From NCBI GenBank assembly GCA_030141605.1, contig JAQGDQ010000786.1, positions 1 through 22,483 of the forward strand: a stretch of DNA of 22,483 nt. The letters are read 5' to 3'. Shown piece after piece: positions 1-9,263 of this stretch. How positions within the stretch are numbered: position 1 is the stretch's first letter; each line of letters begins with the position of its first letter. The notes beneath the pieces were generated by a model. That model made no database searches. It was not told the origin of the DNA and was given only the letters and a program-made list of their open reading frames with translations. The position numbers and the translations under genes are program-made. The stretch is from Tubiluchus corallicola (taxonomy: Eukaryota > Priapulida > Priapulimorpha > Priapulimorphida > Tubiluchidae).

Positions 1-1158
1 AAAAAAACTATGTAATCACTTATGCTGAATGCGAAACTCCTTTCTACAAAACTCCATTTCTTATGATGATTTCCCAAAGTCCCGCGAATATGAGTTGAAT
101 ATAAAAAAACCTCTTCTAATAGGATTTCTGCCATGACTCACCCCGTCTAAACACCCTTCACTTGCTGCTAACTGTGGTCATAGCTTAGTCGATTGTTTTT
201 ACAACTCATTACACCTCGTAACGTAATGCATGTATGTACAGTATCATGGCTAGGCCTGCTGTTGATTTAATCTGTCAACTGTATAGATTTAAAAGCCACC
301 AGTCAAATGACTAATTTCTGAAAATACTTTGGCTTCCCACTCTGATAGCAAATTGCCATTATGTAGTTTAAATCACCTATGTTTGTTACTGCTCCCTGTT
401 TACAGGTATCAAATTATACATGTAATACAAAAGCAGCAAAAAGTCACAAACCCCAGACTCTCTGGCACCACTAACCTGCCTTCTTGCTTGCAGGTTTGCT
501 TCTACTGTACGAAACTGACTGGCAGCAGGTTGTTTGTAATTTGTGCTTGTTTGAAAAGGGTGTTAAACAAACTTAAATTACTTTCACTAATTAAAAGAAA
601 ACCAATGAAGAGGCTGCAGGCATCATATAATTCTTATTTTATATTATAAATCAGTAGGTTAACTGAAATGTACGTAATGGACTGTACGAAACTCTCTTAA
701 TACTATGAAATATCTGAGTCCCATTGAAATGTACGTAATGGACTGTACGAAACTCTCTTAATACTATGAAATATCTGAGTCCCGTGAAAATCGTATTACC
801 GGAATTTGACTGTATTTGTTATGAGGTGGAACATTAAAAACAATTTTCCCCGGGATGAAAATGTCTTCCGTGGTTTACTTTATTCTTTGTTAAACGTGAA
901 AACATACAATTGCTTACCTTTTCTTAAATGGAAAAAACTGGTTTGGCTAATTTTAATTTCAATTTCAATTAAGATCATATCAAAACAGTTTTCGACCGAG
1001 ATTTAAACTCTTTTGTATTTTTTTAATGTTGGTTCAAAAAATTCGTACATTACCCTCGTATTGAACGCACAGTGAATGGGTTGTCGGTCTGTGCTGAATA
1101 TTACATCGTTTTCTGTAGAGCAGACATGATGTTTTGATTTAAATTTTCTCTTCTGTAG
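1..1158. other. presumed CENPC intron, no exon recognised
   Basis: This stretch precedes the first recognisable CENPC exon and is probably intronic sequence of that gene. I read it for upstream cupin exons that would end in phase 0 with a GT donor and found none. Short open frames here (for example 329-649 and 806-1006) have low-complexity, non-conserved-looking translations. The only clear structure is a 61-bp tandem duplication at 664-783. The last ~20 bases (TTTTCTCTTCTGTAG) are the polypyrimidine tract and acceptor of the exon at 1159. Confidence 0.5.
664..783. repeat. two-copy tandem duplication, 61-bp period
   Basis: The block beginning TGAAATGTACGTAATGG at 664-722 is repeated at 725-783, essentially identical over 59 bp and ending ATATCTGAGTCCC each time. 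The near-identity suggests a recent duplication. No coding potential is seen. Confidence 0.9.
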
Positions 1159-1249
1159 GTGTTTCGACTCCTGCGAGGTCGGGTGAAGATTACAATCCAC
1201 ACCACGGCTTGTATTCTGGAGTCTGGGGATACGTTCTTTGTTCCTCCGG
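1159..1249 (+). CDS. CENPC: CENP-C cupin domain, penultimate coding exon
   Basis: CENP-C is the DNA- and nucleosome-associated scaffold of the inner kinetochore; its C-terminal cupin domain mediates dimerisation. This 91-nt exon follows a strong acceptor (TTTTCTCTTCTGTAG) in phase 0. It encodes 30 residues plus one base, starting VFRLLRGRVKITIH and ending DTFFVPPG. These correspond to the cupin strands 'V-F-x-L-x-G-x-V-x-V-x-I-H' and the hallmark 'GD-x-F-F-VP-x-GN' turn. The donor is CCTCCGG|GTAAGT at 1249/1250. Joining to the exon at 4798 restores Gly-Asn in frame (VPPGNIYSIVNL), which is the best evidence that the pair is real. The cupin's first strands and the rest of CENP-C lie upstream of the window or in exons I could not see. 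Other bicupin proteins have similar folds, but this string order fits CENP-C best. Confidence 0.85.
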
Positions 1250-4200
1250 GTAAGTTTATCATAATTGCTTTGTTCCTCCAGGTAAGTCATACTTAATTGC
1301 TTTGTTCCTCCAGGTAAATCATAAATAATTGCTTTGTTCCTCCAGGTAAATCATACACAATTGCTTTGTTCCTCCAGGTCAGTCGTACTTAATTGCTTTG
1401 TTCCTCCAGGTAAGTCGTACTTAATTGCTTTGTTCCTTCAAGTAAGTCGTACTTAATTGCTTTGTTCCTCCGGGTAAGTCATACACAATTGCTTTGTTCC
1501 TCCAGGTAAGTCATACTTAATTGCTTTGTTTATCCAGGTAAATCATACACAATTGCTTTGTTCCTCCAGGTAAGTCATACTTAATTGCTTTGTTCCTCCA
1601 GGTAAATCATACACAATTGCTTTGTTCCTCCAGGTAAGTCATACTTAATTGCTTTGTTCCTTCAAGTAAGTCGTACTTAATTGCTTTGTTCCTCCGGGTA
1701 AGTCATACTTAATTGCTTTGTTCCTCCAGGTAAGTCATACTTAATTGCTTTGTTTATCCAGGTAAATCATAAATAATTGCTTTGTTCCTCCAGGTAAGTC
1801 ATACTTAATTGCTTTGTTCCTCCAGGTAAATCATAAATAATTGCTTTGTTCCTCCGGGTAAGTCATACTTAATTGCTTTGTTCCTTCAGGTAAGTCATAC
1901 TTAATTGCTTTGTTTATCCAGGTAAATCATACACAATTGCTTTGTTCCTCCGGGTAAGTTTATCATAATTACTTTGTTCCTCCAGGTAAGTCGTACTTAA
2001 TTGCTTTGTTCCTCCATGTAAATCATAAATAATTGCTTTGTTCCTCCAGGTAAATCATAAATAATTAATTTGTTTCTGCAGGTAAGTCGTACATAATTGC
2101 TTTCTACTTCCAGGTTGTGCTTAATTGCTTTGTTCCTCCAGGTCAGTCGTACTTAATTGCTTTGTTCCTCCAGGTAAGTCGTACTTAATTGCTTTGTTCC
2201 TTCAAGTAAGTCGTACTTAATTGCTTTGTTCCTCCGGGTAAGTCATACACAATTGCTTTGTTCCTCCAGGTAAGTCATACTTAATTGCTTTGTTTATCCA
2301 GGTAAATCATACACAATTGCTTTGTTCCTCCAGGTAAGTCATACTTAATTGCTTTGTTCCTCCAGGTAAATCATACACAATTGCTTTGTTCCTCCAGGTA
2401 AGTCATACTTAATTGCTTTGTTCCTCCAGGTAAGTCATACTTAATTGCTTTGTTCCTCCGGGTAAGTCATACTTAATTGCTTTGTTCCTCCAGGTAAGTC
2501 ATACTTAATTGCTTTGTTTATCCAGGTAAATCATAAATAATTGCTTTGTTCCTCCGGGTAAGTCATACTTAACCCCCAAAACAACACAACCCCAAAACAC
2601 AACCCCAACAAAAATTGCTTTGTTCCTCCAGTAAATCATAAATAATTGCTTTTTATCCAGGTAAATCATACACAATTGCTTTGTTCCTCCAGGTAAGTCA
2701 TACTTAATTGCTTTGTTTATCCAGGTAAATCATACACAATTGCTTTGTTCCTCCGGGTAAGTCATACTTAATTGCTTTGTTCCTTCAGGTAAGTCGTACT
2801 TAATTGCTTTGTTCCTCCAGGTAAGTCATACTTAATTGCTTTGTTCCTCCAGGTAATCATACTAATTGCTTTGTTCCTCAAGTAAGTCTACTTAATTGCT
2901 TTGTTCCTCCAGGTAAATCATAAATAATTGCTTTGTTCCTCCAGGTAAATCATAAATAATTCTTTGTTCCTCAGTAATCATACAATTGCTTTTTCCTCAG
3001 GTAAGTCATACTTAATTGCTTTGTTCATCCAGGTAAATCATAAACAATTGCTTTGTTCCTACAGGTAAGTCATACTTAATTGCTTTGTTCCTTCAGGTAA
3101 GTCGTACTTAATTGCTTTGTTCCTCCAGGTAAGTCATACTTAATTGCTTGTTCCTCAGGTAAGTCATACTTATGCTTTGTTCCTCCGTAAGTCATACTTA
3201 ATTGCTTTGTTCCTCCAGGTAAGTCATACTTAATTGCTTTGTTTATCCAGGTAAATCATAAATAATTGCTTTGTTCCTCCAGGTAAATCATAAATAATTG
3301 CTTTGTTCCTCCGGGTAAGTCATACTTAATTGCTTTGTTCCTCCAGGTAAGTCATACTTAATTGCTTTGTTTATCCAGGTAAATCATACACAATTGCTTT
3401 GTTCCTCCGGGTAAGTCGTACTTAATTGCTTTGTTCCTTCAGGTAAGTCGTACTTAATTGCTTTGTTCCTCCAGGTAAGTCGTACTTAATTGCTTTGTTC
3501 CTCCAGGTAAATCATAAATAATTGCTTTGTTCCTTCAAGTAAGTCGTACTTAATTGCTTTGTTCCTCCAGGTAAATCATAAATAATTGCTTTGTTCCTCC
3601 AGGTAAATCATAAATAATTAATTTGTTTCTGCAGGTAAGTCATACTTAATTGCTTTCTTCCTCCAGGTAAGTCATACTTAATTGCTTTGTTCCTCCAGGT
3701 AAGTCATACTTAATTGCTTTGTTCCTCCAGGTAAATCATACACAATTGCTTTGTTCCTCCAGGTAAGTCATACTTAATTGCTTTGTTCCTTCAAGTAAGT
3801 CATACTTAATTGCTTTGTTCCTCCGGGTAAGTCATACTTAATTGCTTTGTTCCTCCAGGTAAGTCATACTTAATTGCTTTGTTTATCCAGGTAAATCATA
3901 AATAATTGCTTTGTTCCTCCAGGTAAGTCATACTTAATTGCTTTGTTCCTCCAGGTAAATCATAAATAATTGCTTTGTTCCTCCGGGTAAGTCATACTTA
4001 ATTGCTTTGTTCCTCCAGGTAAGTCATACTTAATTGCTTTGTTTATCCAGGTAAATCATACACAATTGCTTTGTTCCTCCGGGTAAGTCATACTTAATTG
4101 CTTTGTTCCTTCAGGTAAGTCGTACTTAATTGCTTTGTTCCTCCAGGTAAGTCGTACTTAATTGCTTTGTTCCTCCAGGTAAGTCGTACTTAATTGCTTT

Positions 4201-4570
4201 GTTCCTTCAAGTAAGTCGTACTTAATTGCTTTGTTCCTCCAGGTAAATCATAAATAATTGCTTTGTTCCTCCAGGTAAATCATAAATAATTAATTTGTTT
4301 CTGCAGGTAAGTCGTACATAATTGCTTTCTTCCTCCAGGTAAGTTGTGCTTAATTGCTTTGTTCCTCCAGGTAAATCGTAAATAATTGATTAGTTTCTCC
4401 AGGTAAGTCGTACATAATTGCTTTCTACCTCCAGGTTGTGCTTAATTGCTTTGTTCCTCCGGGTAAGTCGTACGTAATTGCTTTGTTTGTACAGGTAAGT
4501 CGTACTTAATTGCTTTGTTCCTCCAGGTAAGTCATGCACAATTGCTTTTTTCTTACAGGTAAGTCATACT
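1232..4570 (+). repeat. ~32-bp intronic minisatellite, about 100 units, derived from CENPC donor splice site
   Basis: A head-to-tail array with a 32-bp period fills the last CENPC intron. A typical unit reads AATTGCTTTGTTCCTCCAG then GTAAGTCATACTT. The core CTTTGTTCCTCC[A/G]GGTAAGT matches the last 14 bases of the adjacent exon (coding FVPPG) plus its intron donor, so the array seems to have grown from that junction. Units vary as GTAAGT or GTAAAT, CTCCAG, CTCCGG, TTCAAG or TATCCAG, and CATACTT, CATACAC or CATAAAT. Variant units recur in blocks: about 270 bp from 1377 is repeated at 2141 (offset 764), and a block near 1602-1870 recurs near 3730-4000. The stretch 2560-3190 is degenerate with many small deletions. 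Every unit carries a TAA, so the array cannot be translated through. Confidence 0.95.
2572..2614. other. A/C-rich insertion inside the minisatellite
   Basis: After GGTAAGTCATACTTAA the array is broken by about 43 bp made only of A and C (AACCCCCAAAACAACACAACC and similar), and resumes at AATTGCTTTG. It resembles neither the repeat unit nor the flanks. It could be a real insertion or a consensus artefact in a hard-to-assemble region. Confidence 0.7.
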
Positions 4571-4797
4571 CACAACTTGTGGACCTGAGTTTTGGGATGA
4601 ATAAAAAAATCGACCATTTATTATGAAAAGTTTTTAGTCGTGTTTCAGGTGAAATAAATCTCATTCATCTCATTTGCTTTCATTATTTGCTGCCGAATAA
4701 TTTCTTTTAGGCCAATTTTTATTTTTTGCTTATTACGTACATATGATATTTGTTATAAATATGTATATACATACACAAGTACTTTGTATGCTTTCAG

Positions 4798-4880
4798 GTA
4801 ACATTTACAGTATAGTCAACCTAAGAAATGATGACGCTGAATTCAGTTTTATGCAACTGAAAGGTGGCAACACTACGTGA
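4798..4880 (+). CDS. CENPC: CENP-C cupin domain, last coding exon with stop
   Basis: This exon follows the acceptor TATGCTTTCAG at 4797. Its first two bases complete the Gly codon split by the intron. It then encodes NIYSIVNLRNDD, AEFSFMQLKGGNTT and a TGA at 4878-4880. 'GN-x-Y-x-I-x-N' followed by a hydrophobic 'F-x-F-x-Q' strand is the expected end of the CENP-C cupin, which in the family usually stops soon after the Gln-containing strand. Length and stop position therefore fit a complete C terminus. The final residues (KGGNTT) lie in one copy of a short direct repeat (TGGCAACACT) that recurs just past the stop, so the tail may be lineage-specific. Confidence 0.85.
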
Positions 4881-5235
4881 TGACACCAAGCGATGGCAAC
4901 ACTTCGTTATCTTTATCTTATGGCAACCGAATTCTTCGACTTCGAGGAAAATTGTTCCTGTTTTATCTATTCCAAACCACATATGAACTATACGGTTAGC
5001 CTTTAAAGTGCACTGGCTTCATTTGTTTAAATTAGTATAGTATAGATGGTGACACATGTACTGGTAATAGTTATACTGGTACTGGTTATGCGAGGTAGCG
5101 CCATTCATTGAGAAGCAAAAAGACTCACAATTTCTTTAAAATAATGCAGCGGGGACAAGATGTTTTATTTGGACATAAAAGTGTAAATAAGAATTATGTT
5201 ATTTTTATCTAATAAACCTTGAACATTGGGATGTT
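4881..5235 (+). other. CENPC 3'UTR
   Basis: Non-coding sequence follows the CENPC stop. A second copy of TGGCAACACT(T)CGT occurs at about 4894. The first canonical polyadenylation signal downstream is at 5211, giving a plausible 3'UTR of about 350 bp. Confidence 0.5.
5211..5216 (+). terminator. probable CENPC polyadenylation signal (AATAAA)
   Basis: AATAAA is followed about 15 bp later by a GT-rich stretch (GGGATGTTTTTG), the usual arrangement for cleavage and polyadenylation. It is the first canonical hexamer after the stop at 4880. Further A-rich AATAAA matches lie near 5459-5470. Confidence 0.5.
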
Positions 5236-5777
5236 TTTGAAATTATCTAGTATATATCTAGTTATTGTAGAATTAAACGAAGTTTCTTAGTTTGATATTT
5301 TTGCAGGATCTTAAAGATGCGATTGTTTCTGCAATCACATCATTAGTAAACAGGACTTACTTATTTCTCTTGCTTATTAGAACTTTTGCAACTGATGTAA
5401 ACCTTTCTTCTTCCAATTTATAGATATGTAATAATTTTTGATAATGATGAAGCTGATAACAATAAAAATAAAATATTGTCCCTACAAAGAAGACAAAAAG
5501 TCATCTGATGTGTTTTCTTTTTGTCTGGTGCATGTGGGTAGTAATACAGGTCTACACACAATATTTTACCAATATGTGAAAATCACAATCACCAGAAGCT
5601 GACTGTAGTTGTCAGTGTGTCAACACCTAAAATTAGTAACAAATAAACAACTTGTTACAGTCATTGTAAGCATCGTTGTTACGTGTGTTAGTATGGCGTC
5701 TGCAGAAGCTTTTAAAATTGTTAAAAAAGTTAGAGCAAGATAAATTAATTGCTGGTATAATTTTATTAAACTGCATT
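5236..5777. other. intergenic, no feature recognised
   Basis: AT-rich sequence between the CENPC 3' end and the zinc-finger remnant. I see no exon, RNA gene or clear mobile element. Confidence 0.5.
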
Positions 5778-6340
5778 AATGTTTAATGTGCGTGATAAGA
5801 CTGCTTCTGTCAGAGAATGATTTGTTGCACTGGACACAGTTGTAAGGTTTCACTCCAGTGCATTAATGTTTAATGAGCGTGACAAGACTTCTGTCAGAGA
5901 ATGATTTGTTGCACTGGACACAGTTGTAAGGTTTTGCTCCAGTGCATTAATGTTTAACGTGCGTGACAAGATTGCTTCTGTCAGAGAATGATTTATTGCA
6001 CTAGACACAGTTGTAAGGTTTCACTCCAGTATAAATGTTCAGGTGCGTGCGAACACGACTTTGCTGAGAAAATGATTTGCTACATTGGTCGCATCTGTAA
6101 AACTTTACTCTAGCGTGAATGTTCATGTGTGTGCAAAGAGAAGTTTGTCGTGAGAATGACTTATTGCATTCGTCGCATCTGTAAAACTTTACTCTAGAGT
6201 GAATGTTCATCTGTGTGCAAAGAGAACTTTGTCGAGAGAATGACTTATTGCATTCGCCACAACTGTATGCTTTCACTAAGGTATAAATGTTCATGTGTGT
6301 ACGAAGATTAAATCTCTGAGAAAATAAAGGACTCTCCTAC
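5778..6340 (-). pseudogene. decaying C2H2 zinc-finger array
   Basis: Read on the minus strand, six C2H2 units of about 81-87 bp are visible, plus the His half of a seventh at the upstream edge (SQRFNLRTHMNIYT). The upstream half, 6294 to 6001, is open: fingers such as YRCDECNKSFSRQTSLCTHM with the His pair kept and degraded linkers (SRVKFYRC, ARVKFYRC, TGVKPYNC in place of TGEKPY-x-C). The downstream half (5778-6000) repeats YNCVQCNKSFSDRS but the second zinc-binding His is followed by an in-frame TAA in each unit, and one unit lacks 3 bp. Tandem C2H2 fingers normally bind DNA or RNA. Here the missing start, the stops and a TAG upstream of the partial finger argue for a pseudogene or an eroded exon, although a short terminal exon cannot be excluded. 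Confidence 0.75.
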
Positions 6341-7044
6341 TGTAGAATGTTTATGAGCTAGAAAATTTCTTTTGTTGGTCAATTGAGCAATGTAGCGTAT
6401 AGCGGCACTCTAGAGAATTTAGTGCTGGTTAGGTGCAATCAGTGTCAATGATTTTTTGTTTACTAGGAAAGATAAAAATAACAACTGACCCCATGATTAC
6501 TTGCAATCTGAGTATAACAGACTGTGGCTGTTCTAATAGTGTTAGTGTTAGTGTTATTACGCACAAATACTGAATACAAAAACCTCCAATAGCTATTATA
6601 AAATAAAATACAGATAAAGAAGCTAGCGCACCACAGGTAGTTATATCCCCGACTATTACATTATGTGATGCAGAAAAAAATTGTCAAAGTTTAAACGGCA
6701 ATAATATTGAAAGCAAGCACCCTACAAAGTTGAGATTTTACAACGTGATATATAATACAGTGCATTAACGTTTGCCAGCACGCTTATAGTTTTAGTGGTT
6801 TTTAAGTTTCAGCTAAAAAAACTTTCGCATTGCAAAAAATTAAATGCTGTACTAATGTCAGCAGCTAATAACCGTTTGAAGAACAGCTGCGTCAATGCAG
6901 CGTCATTGTATAAAGCTCTCAGTACACAGCAGCAAAACGATTGAGAAGAAGCATACAACATGGTCTTCGCCATATAAAATTGTCCAAAAAGTAGGACTTA
7001 ATATTTTGGAATTGAAGTCTTGAATAATATACTTCTAAAAGTCT
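6341..7044. other. intergenic, only a short microsatellite
   Basis: No gene is recognised. A short GTTAGT microsatellite (about three copies) sits at 6541-6556. The rest is AT-rich sequence without obvious structure. Confidence 0.5.
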
Positions 7045-7535
7045 ATGACGACGTACTACAAGTTTGTGGTGCCTATGGTTAATGCAAATGCTGAGAAGTG
7101 CAACTCGCTAACTGGTGATTGTTTCAGAGGTTATGACAAGGAGAAACAAGCAAAACAAACATGGTGGGTGCGGGCTAAAAACATAGTTAGGTGGGATGGC
7201 ACCATCATGGTAGAAACAGCAGAGGGTGCTAGTGTTCGGAAGTGATTTCTCTGGTATCCGGTGGAAATTTGCTCCACAAACGTATTGCTCTGGGGTAGAA
7301 GAAGTATAAATAAATATTGACTCTTGCTGGTGGCTGAACAAATTTGTTGTTATCTTTGAAGAGAATTCACTCAAAGAGAAAGCGTGGGACGGCCGCACCC
7401 AGCATACGATGCTAAGGAACTAAAGACAAAAATTGCTGACGACAGGGAGCTTAGGACAAAATACCCCGTAAAGAAACAGAAACTGTATATTATCGACTAT
7501 TGGAAGAAACCAATATCTAGTTTGCATTGAAAATG
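7045..7535 (+). pseudogene. possible decayed coding remnant of unknown family
   Basis: Three short, hydrophilic, protein-like open segments follow one another on the plus strand in different frames. The first, 7045-7245, has 66 codons and contains KQTWWVRAKNIVRWDGTIM. The second, about 7310-7422, contains LNKFVVIFEENSLKEKAWDG. The third, about 7360-7530, contains RPHPAYDAKELKTKIADD and ends KKPISSLH. Base composition is less AT-rich than the surroundings. I do not recognise the family; a broken transposon protein is the most likely source. A minus-strand open frame at 7108-7398 overlaps the same DNA. The case is weak and rests only on the look of the translations. Confidence 0.25.
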
Positions 7536-9263
7536 GTTAACACATAAAGCACTTGTTTTAAATTTTAAAAACCAGCAACGCACTGCCCAGCATTTAATTT
7601 TTGACTTATTGATTTTTAGAAAAAATTAAGAAATTGACCTAAAATGTTGGTATTTTTACAAAATCATCTGTAACATTAGCGCAGTGATTTTCAAATGATT
7701 CTGCTTATTTTCTTATAATCGTGATCAAAACTTTGGCACAAGCTGGGGTTTGTCTGCTAGGGGACACTGTCTTTCCAACTAAGTTCGAGAATTTTCTGAA
7801 GACACTTGACATCAAATTGTCCGTGTACACATGTGGTCAGTTAACGTATCTCAGTGTTCCTTTGGCATTTTTTAAGCAATAAACGCGAATTAAATCGAAA
7901 ATATATACGTTAGGCTTAATATAAATGGTTACAAATATGCTTAGCAATACATATTTAAAGCGTAAAAAACGTTTATCAAAAGTTTTATTAGTTTATCAAA
8001 AATGTTGCACAGAAACTGCAACTAAATTGTGCTAATTGCATGCCGTTTCAAACATTTCTGACTGAAGTGCTGAATTATTCGAATCTATAATTGTGGCTTC
8101 AAACTAAAAAACGCGTCCGAGTCGAATTCGACCGTTCGAACGCGAACATTCAATACTCACCACCCCTACTCTTAAGAGCTACTAAGCGATAAACTATTTA
8201 GTGATAAAAATCTAACGCTTTGCCTAAGAGGAAATTACAAAAGACTACAATTACCAGCTATAATACAGCATTTTGCATGGCAGACAGTAAAATCATTATG
8301 TCAAATGCTAAGTTATTTTAATACCTCATTATTTTTGGACGCCTGTAAATAATTGGGTTATAAATTACAATTAAATTAAAAGTATGTAATGAACATTAAG
8401 TACCATAAGCACATAAATTTGTGAAACAGGCAGTACATTTAAATTCACCATCTTTCCAAATGTTTATCATGATTTGAAACATATCATAGCTAGATGCATT
8501 TCACATCGTTTTCTCAGTTTTTTTCACAAAACTGCAGCAGAATACTGGAAAAAGTTGAAACCATGCACATCTGGCCCGTATTTATTTATTACAGTCTCAT
8601 ATTAAAGGCTACGTAGATTCTTTTCATTGTTGCAAGATCTTGCAAACAGCAACAGGTCCTTCATTGTTTAGGATTTTAAATGTTTCTAAGGCAAAAATTC
8701 TTATGTGTCGATTGCACAAAGATACTAAGGTCATGCTCAACAGGGTTTCATAACACGAAGCATAATCACTGTCAATTTCAATTGCTTTTTTGATTTTTAA
8801 GGATATTCGTTACTACCTGACTGCTGAAATGCCATACAAGTGTTTAATTTCATTGTTATTTTGGTAATACGTATAGTCAATAATTATTAATTCTATCAGG
8901 GCCTATCATTGTACGTCATAAATACGTATATACTAGGTCGAAAAAGAGAAAAACGGCCGAAGATTTCCACGATGTTCACAATGTTTTGCATGTCGGTTTG
9001 AGCATTAAATTACTGAACGAAAACGTAAGGTAATAAAATTGGTGTCTGTTCATTAACTCGTAAAATTTATGTTGATAAATTAAATTGTTTCTCATTTGCT
9101 ATGAAAAGCAATCAAAAAAGGATGCTAAAATAAAACGACGATCTAAACATTTATCATGAACGTTGTGTTCTTGATTTGCGAATACTTTATCCAAAGAATA
9201 TCTTTAAGGACTTAAATCGTAACTATCTGTAAAAGGTCCTCTCTCAAATACCTTTTGAAACTG
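7536..9263. other. intergenic, possible hAT-like terminus near 8170
   Basis: AT-rich with no gene recognised. Around 8110-8168 a GC-richer run with the TCGAATTCGA palindrome ends in ACTCACCACCCCTA. On the minus strand this reads TAGGGGTGGTGAGTATTG, which resembles ends of hAT-type DNA transposons. No matching opposite end was found in the window. Confidence 0.3.

Noticed and set aside
1003-1290. Minus-strand 95-codon open frame as a gene
   Set aside because: It is the shadow of the CENPC exon at 1159-1249 on the other strand and runs into the minisatellite.
1232-4570. CRISPR array
   Set aside because: The 32-bp units are contiguous head-to-tail with no unique spacers, and the surroundings are eukaryotic intron.
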